64,000 bases of DNA, from assembly GCA_965602805.1 (NCBI GenBank), contig CBFCZK010000002.1, forward strand, positions 178,760 through 242,759. The letters are read 5' to 3'. Of the stretch, positions 34,124-43,644 are shown piece by piece. Numbering within the stretch: position 1 is the stretch's first letter; the number at the start of each line of letters is the position of its first letter. Under the pieces are notes generated by a model. That model did no database searches, had not been told where the DNA came from, and saw only the letters and a program-made list of their open reading frames with translations. A program made the position numbers and the translations under genes. This DNA is from Thiomicrorhabdus sp965602805 (GTDB taxonomy: Bacteria > Pseudomonadota > Gammaproteobacteria > Thiomicrospirales > Thiomicrospiraceae).

Positions 34124-36604
34124 TCAAGACACATCATCAATCAATTGATACAAAATCTCAACAACCTTCTCACTCTGCTGATCAATCGCTTGCAAGCCTT
34201 CCTCTACCTTATCCAAATCATTCACCGACTTGGCATCCATAACGGTTTTAATCCCTTGGTGCATCTGCATGTGCTCATCACCCAGTCGAGCCATTAATGG
34301 TAGATGCATAAAGTTCTGACCCTCGGCGTAATACCATTTACCTAAAATACAGGCCGTGTGATCGGTTGCCGCTTCATAGCTAACGCCGATATCAACTCCT
34401 TCGACAAAGGCACGAATTTTTCCTTTCCAAGCCAAATGCGCTTCAATCATTTTCTCAAATTGTGAGCCGGTTTCAGAATGAATTAACTTCTGCACACGGT
34501 TCTGAGTAGTCGCTTCAATGGTAAACAGATCTACCTGACCTCTCAGTAAGGCGGCATCTGATAGTAAAACTCTACCCGACTCTTCTGCAGCCTTAACAAC
34601 TGCTGAATTTTGCTGCGTCATTTCATCCATCGCATTAATGACAGTATTTACCTGGTCGATACCACTCGATTGCTCACCACTGGCGGTTGAAATATCTGAA
34701 ACCATTTCACTGACCTCGTGCATTGAGGTATTAATGACACTCAGAGCTTCACTGGTCTTTTGTACATATTGACCGCTTTGCTGACTGATTTTGACACTAT
34801 TTTCAATCAATCCTTTAATCTGCCCTGCTGCCTCAGCGGACTTACCGGCCAGGTTTCTGACCTCGCCTGCGACCACTGCAAATCCACGACCATGCTCACC
34901 GGCTCTAGCGGCTTCTACCGCCGCATTCAATGCCAATAAATTAGTTTGGAATGCAATACCATCGATAATAGAGATGATATCGTTGATTTTCTGACTGGCG
35001 GCTGACATGGAAGACATAGAACCTAATGCTTGCTCCATGGTCTCCAGCCCCGCTTGCAGCTGAGCACGCGCATCAGTCGTCTTTTGATTGGCTAAAATAG
35101 CGTTTTCTGCATTCTGACGAACACTACTGGTCATCTCTTCCATCGAAGCAGAAGTTTGTTCCAAAGCACTGGCCTGTTGCTGAATACGTTCTGAGATATC
35201 GTTATTACCACGATCCATCTCATCCACACCCTGCACAACAGATACTGTAATCGCTTCGACCTTCGCCACCATCATCGCGGTGTTTTTAACAGAACTGTTT
35301 AAAGAGTCTTTTAAAACCGCCATCTTCCCGGTATATACACCATTAACGGAATGCGTCAAATCACCTTCACTAATTGAAGACTGCACCAGTGCCACTTCAT
35401 CCACGAAACGCTCTAAATCGCTCAATGTAATATTTAATGACTCTTTAAGCGGAATGAAATCACCACGTGCATTAGCTTCTGAACGCACACTAAAATTACC
35501 ATGCGCTAGGCTGTTTAAAGTATCCGCAATCGATGCAACATTCTCTTTCATGCGAATCGCAGAGCGATCTAAATCATATAAAACATCTGTGAACTTTCCA
35601 GAGAGCTGAACCGAATCATCCTTATGAACTTCAAGCACTCCCGCTCTAAAATTCTGCGCGGTGGTCTCTAAAATAGCCATAACCAAGCTGATTTGCTCTA
35701 CAGAACTATTAACCTCCGTCTTCATACTTAAAAAGTCACCTTTTAACTCACTCTGGACACGACGATCGAACTGGCCTGACGCAATCTCTTTCAATACACT
35801 GGTAACGCCGCCTGTCGCCAGACTAATATCATCTAAAATAGCATTAATGGTTCGTGCAGTGACGGTCAATTCATCTTTACCATACAATGGAATACGATGG
35901 CTAAGCTCACCCGTTTCACCAATTTTCAACATAGTGTCGCGGACGGCGTTAATCGGTGTCAAAATACTTCGGCTGATAAAATAGCCCGCAATAGCAAAAC
36001 CAATCACACTTAAAAGCAAACCTACCCAAAGGTAAAACGAGCCGTTTTCTTGCTGTTGATCAAGATTCGCGACAGCAATGGTATTCTGTTCAATTTCATA
36101 ATCACGGAACTGAGCGACAATCTCCGCAAAGGCTTTGTATTTTGGCCTAAACTCTTGATTCATAATGTCAATCGCTTCATCCACAAACCCCTCATTAATA
36201 GCGACCATAAACCCCCCAAAGGAATTATTGGCACTCGCAACATTTTCTTTTAGTTGTTCATATATTTTTAGCTCAGTAGGGTTTAATTTAATTGCGTTAA
36301 CACGCTCGAAAATATTAAAAATTTCAGTGGCGGTATTCTTGAGTTCAACATTAGATTGGGCAAGCTTAGCTTCATAGCTCTCATCCTCTTCGTCCAGTAA
36401 AGCAAGGTTCAACAGGCTGATTTCACGTTTATCAGAAACATTTTTCAAATGATTTAACAGTGATAATTTTTCGCCATTAACATCCACCACAGTAGAGATG
36501 GTTTGCTTGGTTTCATTAATCAAGAATTGAGTTGCTAAATTACTCACTAATAATAAAGACAGAGCTCCAATAATACCTAGAACCATTTTTAATTTAATTG
36601 ACAT
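34124..36604 (-). CDS. Methyl-accepting chemotaxis protein with C-terminal CZB zinc-binding domain
   Basis: 826 residues: a transmembrane helix (about 8-28), a four-helix-bundle periplasmic sensor, a second helix (about 190-212), a HAMP domain (about 213-265) and further HAMP-like repeats to about 450, then the signalling hairpin QTNLLALNAAVEAARAGEHG. After it comes a CZB domain (about 715-790) with the pattern HLAW, ACILGKWYY and HMQMHQG, the Cys/His set that binds zinc in this family and, in some receptors, senses zinc or hypochlorous acid. It lies next to znuBC, convergent, which supports a zinc-sensing role (inference). Confidence 0.88.
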   Translation of the reverse strand: MSIKLKMVLGIIGALSLLLVSNLATQFLINETKQTISTVVDVNGEKLSLLNHLKNVSDKREISLLNLALLDEEDESYEAKLAQSNVELKNTATEIFNIFERVNAIKLNPTELKIYEQLKENVASANNSFGGFMVAINEGFVDEAIDIMNQEFRPKYKAFAEIVAQFRDYEIEQNTIAVANLDQQQENGSFYLWVGLLLSVIGFAIAGYFISRSILTPINAVRDTMLKIGETGELSHRIPLYGKDELTVTARTINAILDDISLATGGVTSVLKEIASGQFDRRVQSELKGDFLSMKTEVNSSVEQISLVMAILETTAQNFRAGVLEVHKDDSVQLSGKFTDVLYDLDRSAIRMKENVASIADTLNSLAHGNFSVRSEANARGDFIPLKESLNITLSDLERFVDEVALVQSSISEGDLTHSVNGVYTGKMAVLKDSLNSSVKNTAMMVAKVEAITVSVVQGVDEMDRGNNDISERIQQQASALEQTSASMEEMTSSVRQNAENAILANQKTTDARAQLQAGLETMEQALGSMSSMSAASQKINDIISIIDGIAFQTNLLALNAAVEAARAGEHGRGFAVVAGEVRNLAGKSAEAAGQIKGLIENSVKISQQSGQYVQKTSEALSVINTSMHEVSEMVSDISTASGEQSSGIDQVNTVINAMDEMTQQNSAVVKAAEESGRVLLSDAALLRGQVDLFTIEATTQNRVQKLIHSETGSQFEKMIEAHLAWKGKIRAFVEGVDIGVSYEAATDHTACILGKWYYAEGQNFMHLPLMARLGDEHMQMHQGIKTVMDAKSVNDLDKVEEGLQAIDQQSEKVVEILYQLIDDVS

Positions 36605-36768
36605 GCACGCGTAACCTCTTAATAAACCCAGCGACGGTGCTGAGTTTTGACTGAACGGTGGCTATTCTATGTGATTTTATGGGAAAGCTTGATTAGTAAT
36701 ATATAGGCCTAAATTAATGCGGCTTATATAAGCAACGACTAATTTACGGATTTGCCTAAATAATGCGT

Positions 36769-37266
36769 TTATAGACGTACTAAAGTGACGAAATCAAAGG
36801 CGTAAGCATGGCGCTCATCTACCGTGTGAGAAACTCGCTCGATTTCACGCCATTGGAATGCTGTCCAATCCGGAAACAAGGTGTCGCCCTTAAGGTCCGC
36901 ATCAATTAAGGTTAAATACAACTTATCGGCCAAAGGCAACATCTGCTGATACAACTGCCCCCCGCCCATGATAATGACTTCTTCAACATCACCGACGCTC
37001 TCAATCGTTGCCAAAGCAGCCTCAACCGATTGAAATACTTGCACCCCAGGAATGGACAACTCTGCATTACGACTGATGACATAGTTAGGTCTATTCGGTA
37101 AAGGTCGTGAGCCAATCGATTCGAACGTCTTACGCCCCATAATCACAGGCTTACCCGTGGTATTGGCTTTAAAGAATTTTAAATCATCCGGCAGATGCCA
37201 AGGCATATCATTATCTAAACCAATCACTCTATTTTTCGTCATGGCGGCAATCATGGCAATCTTCAT
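36769..37266 (-). CDS. folA: Dihydrofolate reductase
   Basis: NADPH-dependent reductase that regenerates tetrahydrofolate. 165 residues. MIAAMTKNRVIGLDNDMPWHLPDDLKFFK carries the substrate Asp, followed by VIMGRKTFESIG and IIMGGGQLYQQML. Its ATG overlaps the thyA stop by 4 bases (ATGA), coupling it to the enzyme that produces its dihydrofolate substrate. Confidence 0.95.
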   Translation of the reverse strand: MKIAMIAAMTKNRVIGLDNDMPWHLPDDLKFFKANTTGKPVIMGRKTFESIGSRPLPNRPNYVISRNAELSIPGVQVFQSVEAALATIESVGDVEEVIIMGGGQLYQQMLPLADKLYLTLIDADLKGDTLFPDWTAFQWREIERVSHTVDERHAYAFDFVTLVRL

Positions 37267-38096
37267 ACAGAGACCACCGCTTTAATGTGCGGATGAGACT
37301 CATAGCCTTCAATCTCAAAGTCTTCAAACTTATAATCAAAGATACTTTCAGGGGTGCGTTTAATCACCAACTTAGGCAAGGCATACGGCGCTCGCACTCG
37401 CTGAGTCTCGGCCTGTTCCATTGTGTTGTTATACAGATGCACATCACCGCCGGTCCAAACAAAATCACCCACCTCAAATCCCGTTTGTTGGGCGACCATG
37501 TGAACCAATAATGCATAAGAGGCAATATTGAAGGGCACGCCAAGGAAGGTATCCGCCGAACGCTGGTAAAGCTGACAAGAAAGCTTGCCATTGGCCACAT
37601 AAAACTGAAAGAAAGCATGACAAGTCGCCAAGGCCATACGCCCTTGCTCGACATTTTCTTGTGGACTAATCGATTCATCCGGTAAATCCGATGGATTCCA
37701 TGCTGTGACAATCATGCGACGGCTATTGGGATTTTTTTTCAGCGTGTCGATTAATTCCGCAATCTGGTTAATGGTTTCACCGTTCGGCTTCTCCCAAGCC
37801 ACCCACTGTTTGCCGTATAAAGGACCAAGTTCACCGGCTTCCGTAGCCCAATCATCCCAAATACGTACCCCATTGTCTTTCAGGTATTGAATATTGGTAT
37901 CACCCGTTAAAAACCACAACAGCTCATGAATAATAGAACGCAGATGCAATTTCTTGGTCGTGACTAACGGAAAACCCTGCTGCAAATCAAAACGCATCTG
38001 ATAACCAAACACCGAACGTGTACCCGTCCCAGTACGATCACCTTTATCCGTGCCGTTTTCAATGATATGGTCAAGCAAGTCTAAATACTGTTTCAC
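37263..38096 (-). CDS. thyA: Thymidylate synthase
   Basis: Converts dUMP to dTMP using methylene-tetrahydrofolate. 277 residues (E. coli 264). DRTGTGTRSVFGYQMRFDL, LLWFLTGDTN, catalytic Cys in LATCHAFFQFYV, LYQRSADTFLGVPFNIASYALL and GDVHLYNNTMEQ are all intact. It is translationally coupled to folA and preceded by lgt, as in many gammaproteobacteria. Confidence 0.96.
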   Translation of the reverse strand: MKQYLDLLDHIIENGTDKGDRTGTGTRSVFGYQMRFDLQQGFPLVTTKKLHLRSIIHELLWFLTGDTNIQYLKDNGVRIWDDWATEAGELGPLYGKQWVAWEKPNGETINQIAELIDTLKKNPNSRRMIVTAWNPSDLPDESISPQENVEQGRMALATCHAFFQFYVANGKLSCQLYQRSADTFLGVPFNIASYALLVHMVAQQTGFEVGDFVWTGGDVHLYNNTMEQAETQRVRAPYALPKLVIKRTPESIFDYKFEDFEIEGYESHPHIKAVVSV

Positions 38097-38217
38097 AAGA
38101 TATTCCCTAAAAATTAATTTTGATGAGTTTACCCTAAAAAATCCAGCCTAGAAACCCTGCGAAGAGTTGCTTTAAGTTCGCAATTGAAAAACGAGTAGGC
38201 CAGGCCATCTAGAACAA

Positions 38218-39015
38218 TTATTTGTTTTTTATTGATTTCGAAAAAACGCTGCCCATTAATAAAAGCCCTGCTATGACCATGGGTAAAGAAAGTAGCTGTC
38301 CCATCGTTAACCAATCCCACAACAGATAGCCTAACTGAGCATCTGGCACTCGCCAGAATTCGACAATAAAACGAAAAGTTCCGTAACCTATTAAGAATAG
38401 CCCTGCGACACTGCCTGGCGCTCTTGGTTTACGGGCGTATATTGCTAAAATAATAAAGAGTACCAAACCTTCTAAAAGAGCTTCTAATAGTTGGGTAGGA
38501 TACTTTTGTACGACCGTTTGTAGGACAGGATCATACACCACCATTCCGAGAGGTGAATCGGTGACCTTACCCCACAGTTCGCCGTTAATAAAATTACCAA
38601 TTCTGCCCGTTAATAATCCAATCGGAATCAGTGGCGCGACAAAATCGGCCACTTGAAATAGGCTTTGTTGGGTTTTGCGAGCAAACAACAACATGGCAAT
38701 GGTGACCCCAATCAAACCACCGTGGAAAGACATCCCGCCCTGCCAAACCTTAAAGACTAATAAAGGTTCACTAATGTACAAACTTAAATCATAAAACAGG
38801 ATGTAACCCAAACGCCCACCCAAAATTACGCCCATTGCAATATAAAAAAGCAGATCGCTGACCATTTCAGAATTCCACGGCTCTATTTTTTTGGCGCGTA
38901 TACTGCCGTAAAACCAACCTAAACCAAATGCTAAAAGATACATTAAACCGTACCAGTGAATCTGCAAGGGGCCAAGCGCTAAGGCAACGGGATCAATTAT
39001 TGGGTATTCCCACAT
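38218..39015 (-). CDS. lgt: Prolipoprotein diacylglyceryl transferase
   Basis: Inner-membrane enzyme that attaches diacylglycerol to the lipobox Cys of lipoproteins. 265 residues with about seven hydrophobic helices. The signature GRIGNFINGELWGK and MSFHGGLIGV are intact. LpoA (60871-62472) is one likely client encoded in this window. Upstream of thyA by 121 bases on the same strand. Confidence 0.95.
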   Translation of the reverse strand: MWEYPIIDPVALALGPLQIHWYGLMYLLAFGLGWFYGSIRAKKIEPWNSEMVSDLLFYIAMGVILGGRLGYILFYDLSLYISEPLLVFKVWQGGMSFHGGLIGVTIAMLLFARKTQQSLFQVADFVAPLIPIGLLTGRIGNFINGELWGKVTDSPLGMVVYDPVLQTVVQKYPTQLLEALLEGLVLFIILAIYARKPRAPGSVAGLFLIGYGTFRFIVEFWRVPDAQLGYLLWDWLTMGQLLSLPMVIAGLLLMGSVFSKSIKNK

Positions 39016-39142
39016 AGAGTGTCTTCTTGATTATGGTTAATGAAACACGGAAAATCATCTAACTTGCGGCTTGACCTAAGACATTTGCTCGAGTCGATTA
39101 CTGCTTATAGAGATGATAAATTGTGTTTGGAATGATAGCAAA

Positions 39143-39164
39143 AAACCACCAGGCCTGGTGGTTT
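39143..39164 (-). terminator. Palindromic terminator (palindrome copy 11)
   Basis: Perfect 22-bp palindrome with half-site AAACCACCAGG, core CCAGGCCTGG at 39149-39158, followed on the minus strand by a T run. It lies about 110 bases beyond the stop of the second chemoreceptor gene and is the second example of the dispersed palindrome in terminator form. Confidence 0.75.
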
Positions 39165-39275
39165 GTATTGGGAGGTTTTTACAAGTTTGACTGAAAGGAA
39201 TAATTACAACTTAGCAAACCACCTTACGACAAGGTAATCTGGCAAGTTTACAATAGGATATTAAAAGGATTAATC

Positions 39276-41300
39276 TTAAATTTTAAACTGATGAACCAAC
39301 TTTTCTAATTTATCCGCTAAGCCTTGCAAATCATGCCCGGCTTTTTCAGTGTTTTCAGCGCCTAATGCCGCATCTTCTGTAACCGAATGGATTTGACTGA
39401 TGTTTTGATTAATCTCTTGCGCCAGCACACTTTGCGCATGCGCGGCACTCGACATCTGCTCACTCATTTTATTAATATCATCCATTAAAATAGTGACCGG
39501 CTGCAAAGTTTGTTTGGTGGCATGAATTGCTTCACAACTCGATTTTGTTGCCTCTTGTCCATTTTCAACAACCGAAACTGTCGCCAAAGTTGCTTTACGA
39601 ATTTTATCGATAATCTGACCAATCTGAACGGTTGATTGCTGTGTTCTTTGTGCCAAATTACGCACTTCATCTGCAACCACCGCAAACCCTCGACCATGCT
39701 CCCCAGCACGCGCGGCCTCAATGGCTGCATTCAAAGACAATAAATTGGTTTGTTCGGCAATTTCCCGAATAACATTCACGACCATACCAATTGATTCACT
39801 GTCCGCACGTAACTGTTCAACCGAATCCGTCATCGCGACCATACCTTCCGATAACTTTTGAATTTCATTGGTCGTACTGTTCACCTTATCGCCACCCTCT
39901 TTAACGCGCTCTGCGGCTTGCTGAGTTGCACGTGACGTATTTTGAGAGTGATCTTCAACACTTTTGGACTTGCTCGTCATATCAATCATTGAACTTGATA
40001 ACAGCCCTGTAGATGATAACTGACGCTGCGTCCCTTCTTTCGCTTGTTGAGTAATGCCCAGCAATTTATTAGAGGATACTTCTAATTGTTCAACTGTATG
40101 TGAAACCTCGGTGAGCATAGTGTGAATTTTAATAACAAACTCATTGAAATACCCGGCAAGCGCACCGATTTCATCTTGACTGTTAACAGGAAGACGGCGT
40201 GTTAAATCTCCCTCCCCCATAGAAATATCTTTCATGGCATTAGCTATTTCTTGAACGGGTTTAACCACTGAATCTGTCACTCGACTTGAGACCAGCATGC
40301 CTGCCAACTGTCCCGTAATCGATAAAACTAGCAGAATGATGATGTTATTTAAACTGCTACTGAGCAGGTTTTCACTCTCATGAGTCATTTCAGATAACGC
40401 TTTATCTGAAGCACTCGCCAACTGTTGCTGTAACTCGATAAATATCGGCGCAACTTGCGTCTGCATCAACCAAGTATCCATACGCCACTTTTCACCTTGA
40501 TGAATTCCCTTAAGAACCATATAGTGTTCACGGTACGCCTCATAAAGTGATTTTACCTTTTCAACCCCGTCCTCCTCTTCAAAGGTCAATTCAACGTCTT
40601 GTTGACTCGCGATTTTATCATTCAATGATTCTATTAAGTCCAGATAGGATTCGGTCATTTCGGCCATTGAGTCATTTCGAAAGGCAACATAACCACGTAA
40701 GCTACTGGTCACATTTAGCCAGTTTTTTTGCAACTGTAAAACATCTGCCACTAATTCCTGCCTGTCGCTAGAAAGGTTCTCGATTTCAGAATTCACCATC
40801 GCGCCAATGGTCTGCTGCATTTCTATCGCAAGGTTCATCATGTGTTTATTAACATAAGCGAACGCCGGAAATTTATTTGAGTTATCCGTTTGCAAGGCTT
40901 TGATTTGCTCGACCAAAACAGGCAGTTTTTTCAGACCGTCTTCCAAACGCTGGTAATTGTTTAACTGCTCTTCTGTGATGAGATTTTCTGTCCCCGACTT
41001 TGCATGCTTTATCTTCTGCTGTACATCGGCGATTTCAGCATCATAAAGTTCAATTAACTTTGTATCACCCGTCAGAATATACATGCTAAGAGAGTTCATA
41101 CTTTTCTCTAATAGAAAAGTCATCTCAGTCGATTCAATCGCAATCGGCTGTTTTTCATTCACAATCGTCGCTACATCAGAACGTACTAAAGCCAAGTTCA
41201 CGGCAGCTTGAATGGTAATAATCGCTAACACAATCCAAATAACACCAAAGCCAAAACGGATTTTTTGCTTGATGGTTAATTTGCTTAAAAACTTTTTCAT
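39276..41300 (-). CDS. Methyl-accepting chemotaxis protein
   Basis: About 674 residues from ATG 41300 (MKKFLSKLT); an in-frame TTG 12 codons upstream is less likely. A transmembrane helix (about 16-36), a long helical periplasmic sensor domain (about 40-310) of unassigned type, a second helix (about 315-335), HAMP (about 337-390), then the signalling domain with EQTNLLSLNAAIEAARAGEHG and VVADEVRNLAQRTQQST. The C-terminus ends LEKLVHQFKI, with no CZB domain and no CheR-binding pentapeptide. The ligand is unknown. Confidence 0.9.
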   Translation of the reverse strand: MKKFLSKLTIKQKIRFGFGVIWIVLAIITIQAAVNLALVRSDVATIVNEKQPIAIESTEMTFLLEKSMNSLSMYILTGDTKLIELYDAEIADVQQKIKHAKSGTENLITEEQLNNYQRLEDGLKKLPVLVEQIKALQTDNSNKFPAFAYVNKHMMNLAIEMQQTIGAMVNSEIENLSSDRQELVADVLQLQKNWLNVTSSLRGYVAFRNDSMAEMTESYLDLIESLNDKIASQQDVELTFEEEDGVEKVKSLYEAYREHYMVLKGIHQGEKWRMDTWLMQTQVAPIFIELQQQLASASDKALSEMTHESENLLSSSLNNIIILLVLSITGQLAGMLVSSRVTDSVVKPVQEIANAMKDISMGEGDLTRRLPVNSQDEIGALAGYFNEFVIKIHTMLTEVSHTVEQLEVSSNKLLGITQQAKEGTQRQLSSTGLLSSSMIDMTSKSKSVEDHSQNTSRATQQAAERVKEGGDKVNSTTNEIQKLSEGMVAMTDSVEQLRADSESIGMVVNVIREIAEQTNLLSLNAAIEAARAGEHGRGFAVVADEVRNLAQRTQQSTVQIGQIIDKIRKATLATVSVVENGQEATKSSCEAIHATKQTLQPVTILMDDINKMSEQMSSAAHAQSVLAQEINQNISQIHSVTEDAALGAENTEKAGHDLQGLADKLEKLVHQFKI

Positions 41301-41591
41301 AAGGATCAACTTGTTATATTTTTGACAGTTATCCAAGCCATAGCAATATGAGTGCCACTAGAACGTAATTAATCAGTTGTACGTATTAGCGGATCAAGAC
41401 GACAAGCAAGATAATTTAAAGGGGGAGGGGATGTTTTGAACAGTTGTCACGATTCAATGTGCAACTCAAGTAGACATTGAGCCGCAGAGAACGCTATGCA
41501 ACACCAACGTTTTTACGTAAATAGAAGGCGTACGCTTAGAAAGTTGGTTCGAAGATTAGCTCTACAAAACCCAATGCACTGAAAGAAAGCA

Positions 41592-42383
41592 TTAACGTAG
41601 CGGATAATTACCGCGGGCGATTAAGCCACCGTCAATGGTGAGGATACTTCCGGTCATCCAAGCCGTGGCATCGGATAACAGATAAGCGGTGGCCTCCCCC
41701 ATTTCTTCGGTAGTACCATAACGACCTGCTGGCATGGTTGCTTGCCATTTTTGAGCCATTGCAGGCTCTCGTAAGATTGCTTCTGTGCGCTCAACGGGAA
41801 CGACGCCAGGCGCTAAGACATTGACACGTATCTGATACTGCCCCCACTCGATTGCCTGAACTTTACTGATTGCATCCAGCCCTGCTTTTGAAGCCGCATA
41901 GGCTGAAAACCATTCACATGTGGCTTGGCCGTGAATACTGCTGTTATTAACAATGACACCGGCTTGCTTGGCATCGATACAGGCCTGGGCAAACGCATTA
42001 CTCAGCTGATAAGGGGCATGTAGATTGACATTTAAGGTCTCTGAGAACTGTTTGCCAAATGGATCTTTCAGAGCAGTGACTTTAGAGATAATGCCCGCGT
42101 TATTGACCAAGCCATCTAAGCCAGAAAAAACTGACCAGGCCTGGTTGAAAAAATAGGGCAAACTGGTAAGTTCACTAAAATCACATTGTAAGACACTGGC
42201 TTTTGAGCCCGACTCCAATCCAAGCTTTTCAACCGCTTTAAGGGTTTGTTCGATTCCCTTTTGGTTACGATTGTAATGTAAGACCAGATGACAACCTTCA
42301 CGCGCCAGGACTTTTGCCATGCCCGCTCCGATGCCACTTGATGCGCCGGTGATCAGTACCCTTTTGCCTTTTAAACCTTGCAT
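41592..42383 (-). CDS. Short-chain dehydrogenase/reductase
   Basis: 263 residues, classical SDR: cofactor loop TGASSGIGAGMA (13-24), NNAG (about 93-96), catalytic Ser in VNNSSIHGQ, and YAASKAG with Tyr and Lys. The LHYNRN segment after the second strand suggests NADP preference (inference). Substrate unknown; glucose dehydrogenase-like, 3-oxoacyl reductase and pteridine reductase activities are all possible. It follows murG on the same strand after 63 bases and may be the last gene of the proximal dcw transcript. A palindrome copy encodes NQAW. Confidence 0.8.
   Translation of the reverse strand: MQGLKGKRVLITGASSGIGAGMAKVLAREGCHLVLHYNRNQKGIEQTLKAVEKLGLESGSKASVLQCDFSELTSLPYFFNQAWSVFSGLDGLVNNAGIISKVTALKDPFGKQFSETLNVNLHAPYQLSNAFAQACIDAKQAGVIVNNSSIHGQATCEWFSAYAASKAGLDAISKVQAIEWGQYQIRVNVLAPGVVPVERTEAILREPAMAQKWQATMPAGRYGTTEEMGEATAYLLSDATAWMTGSILTIDGGLIARGNYPLR
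42135..42144. repeat. CCAGGCCTGG palindrome, copy 12 (in gene)
   Basis: Exact core within the SDR gene, encoding FNQAWS on the minus strand. Confidence 0.85.
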
Positions 42384-42446
42384 ACCACTCCTTACGATTC
42401 TTGAACGTTATAGTCTATGACGTGTAATCTATCAGTCACAACAGCT

Positions 42447-43508
42447 TCATCTATTGATGATTTTTAACAACTGCTCGACAATTTTCTCTGTTGCTTTAGT
42501 TTCTGCTTGTGCACGAATACTTTGGGAGGCTAAAGCTCTTTTTTCTGAATCCTGACACCAAGTGTTCAGTAGCGCTGCCAGAGACTCAGGCGTTAAATCG
42601 GACTGTTGCAAAACCTCTCCGCCACCGATATTCACTAAGGCCATCGCATTGGCTGTTTGGTGGTCATCCACCGCATGAGGATAAGGCACCATAATGGCAG
42701 GACGTGCACAGGCCATCAATTCACTGACCGTCAAAGCGCCAGAACGGCACAAAACCATATCGGCCGTGGCGTAGGCTTTGAGCATATTGTCGATAAACGG
42801 CACGACATTGGCACGCATACCGGTTGCCTGATATGCCTGATTGGCTTGATCCAGTGTCTTACCGCCTGCTTGATGCGTAATGACAGGGCGATCATTTTCG
42901 GCCATTAAGGCCAGAGCTTTAGGCAGTGTTTCATTCAGTGCTAAAGCGCCCCGGCTGCCACCTAATACTAATAAATGACAAGGCTGTGTGTTTTCGACTT
43001 CTGGCAAGGATTCTAAACCTGCTCGGACAGGATTTCCCAAAGTCTGTACATTTTTACCTTTGAGTTTTTCTTGCGGAAACGCGGTGATGACTAATTTAGC
43101 AAAAGGCGCTAACAGTTTATTGGTTAGCCCTGGAATGGCATTTTGTTCATGTAATACCAGCGGGATACCAAGGGATTTGGCGGCCAAACCACCTGGACCG
43201 CAAACAAACCCGCCCATACCAAGGACTAAATCAGGCTGTTCTTGTTGCATTATTTTCTTGGCTTGTGACCAAGCGCGACTGACGTTAATAGGGGCTTTGA
43301 GCCAGCCTACCAAGCCATTTCCTCTTAAGCCTTTGATATTGATGCTATGCAATGTAATGCCCACCTTCTCGACCCACTCGGCTTCCATTCCACCCTGCGT
43401 ACCAAGCCAAACAACCTCTATGCCTTGTGCTTTTAAAGCGTCTGCCAGCGCGATGCCCGGGAATACATGCCCACCGGTGCCTCCAGCCATAATCAGTACT
43501 TTGCTCAT
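42447..43508 (-). CDS. murG: UDP-GlcNAc:lipid I transferase MurG
   Basis: Peripheral membrane GT-B glycosyltransferase making lipid II. 353 residues. MAGGTGGHVFPGIALA, GMGGFVCGPGG, LHEQNAIPGLTNK, LVLGGSRGA and CRSGALTVSELMACARPAIMVPYPHAVDDHQTANA are all present. In the canonical dcw order murC would follow; here the SDR and a long unrelated segment follow instead. Confidence 0.96.
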   Translation of the reverse strand: MSKVLIMAGGTGGHVFPGIALADALKAQGIEVVWLGTQGGMEAEWVEKVGITLHSINIKGLRGNGLVGWLKAPINVSRAWSQAKKIMQQEQPDLVLGMGGFVCGPGGLAAKSLGIPLVLHEQNAIPGLTNKLLAPFAKLVITAFPQEKLKGKNVQTLGNPVRAGLESLPEVENTQPCHLLVLGGSRGALALNETLPKALALMAENDRPVITHQAGGKTLDQANQAYQATGMRANVVPFIDNMLKAYATADMVLCRSGALTVSELMACARPAIMVPYPHAVDDHQTANAMALVNIGGGEVLQQSDLTPESLAALLNTWCQDSEKRALASQSIRAQAETKATEKIVEQLLKIINR

Positions 43509-43644
43509 TGAGGTTTGTCCTTATTTTTGTAACGTATGTGTTGAGTGATTTTTTTTGCGGTTGAACACTGGTCATTAAACATTGAGAGCTGAACAGTGCG
43601 AACAACAAACTGTCGGGCTAAAAATTATTGATCAGTACTGTTTT

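Noticed and set aside
43509..43644. Small gene between ftsW and murG
   Set aside because: An 87-codon frame covers the gap but runs into murG in another frame and has no ribosome binding site or family resemblance.
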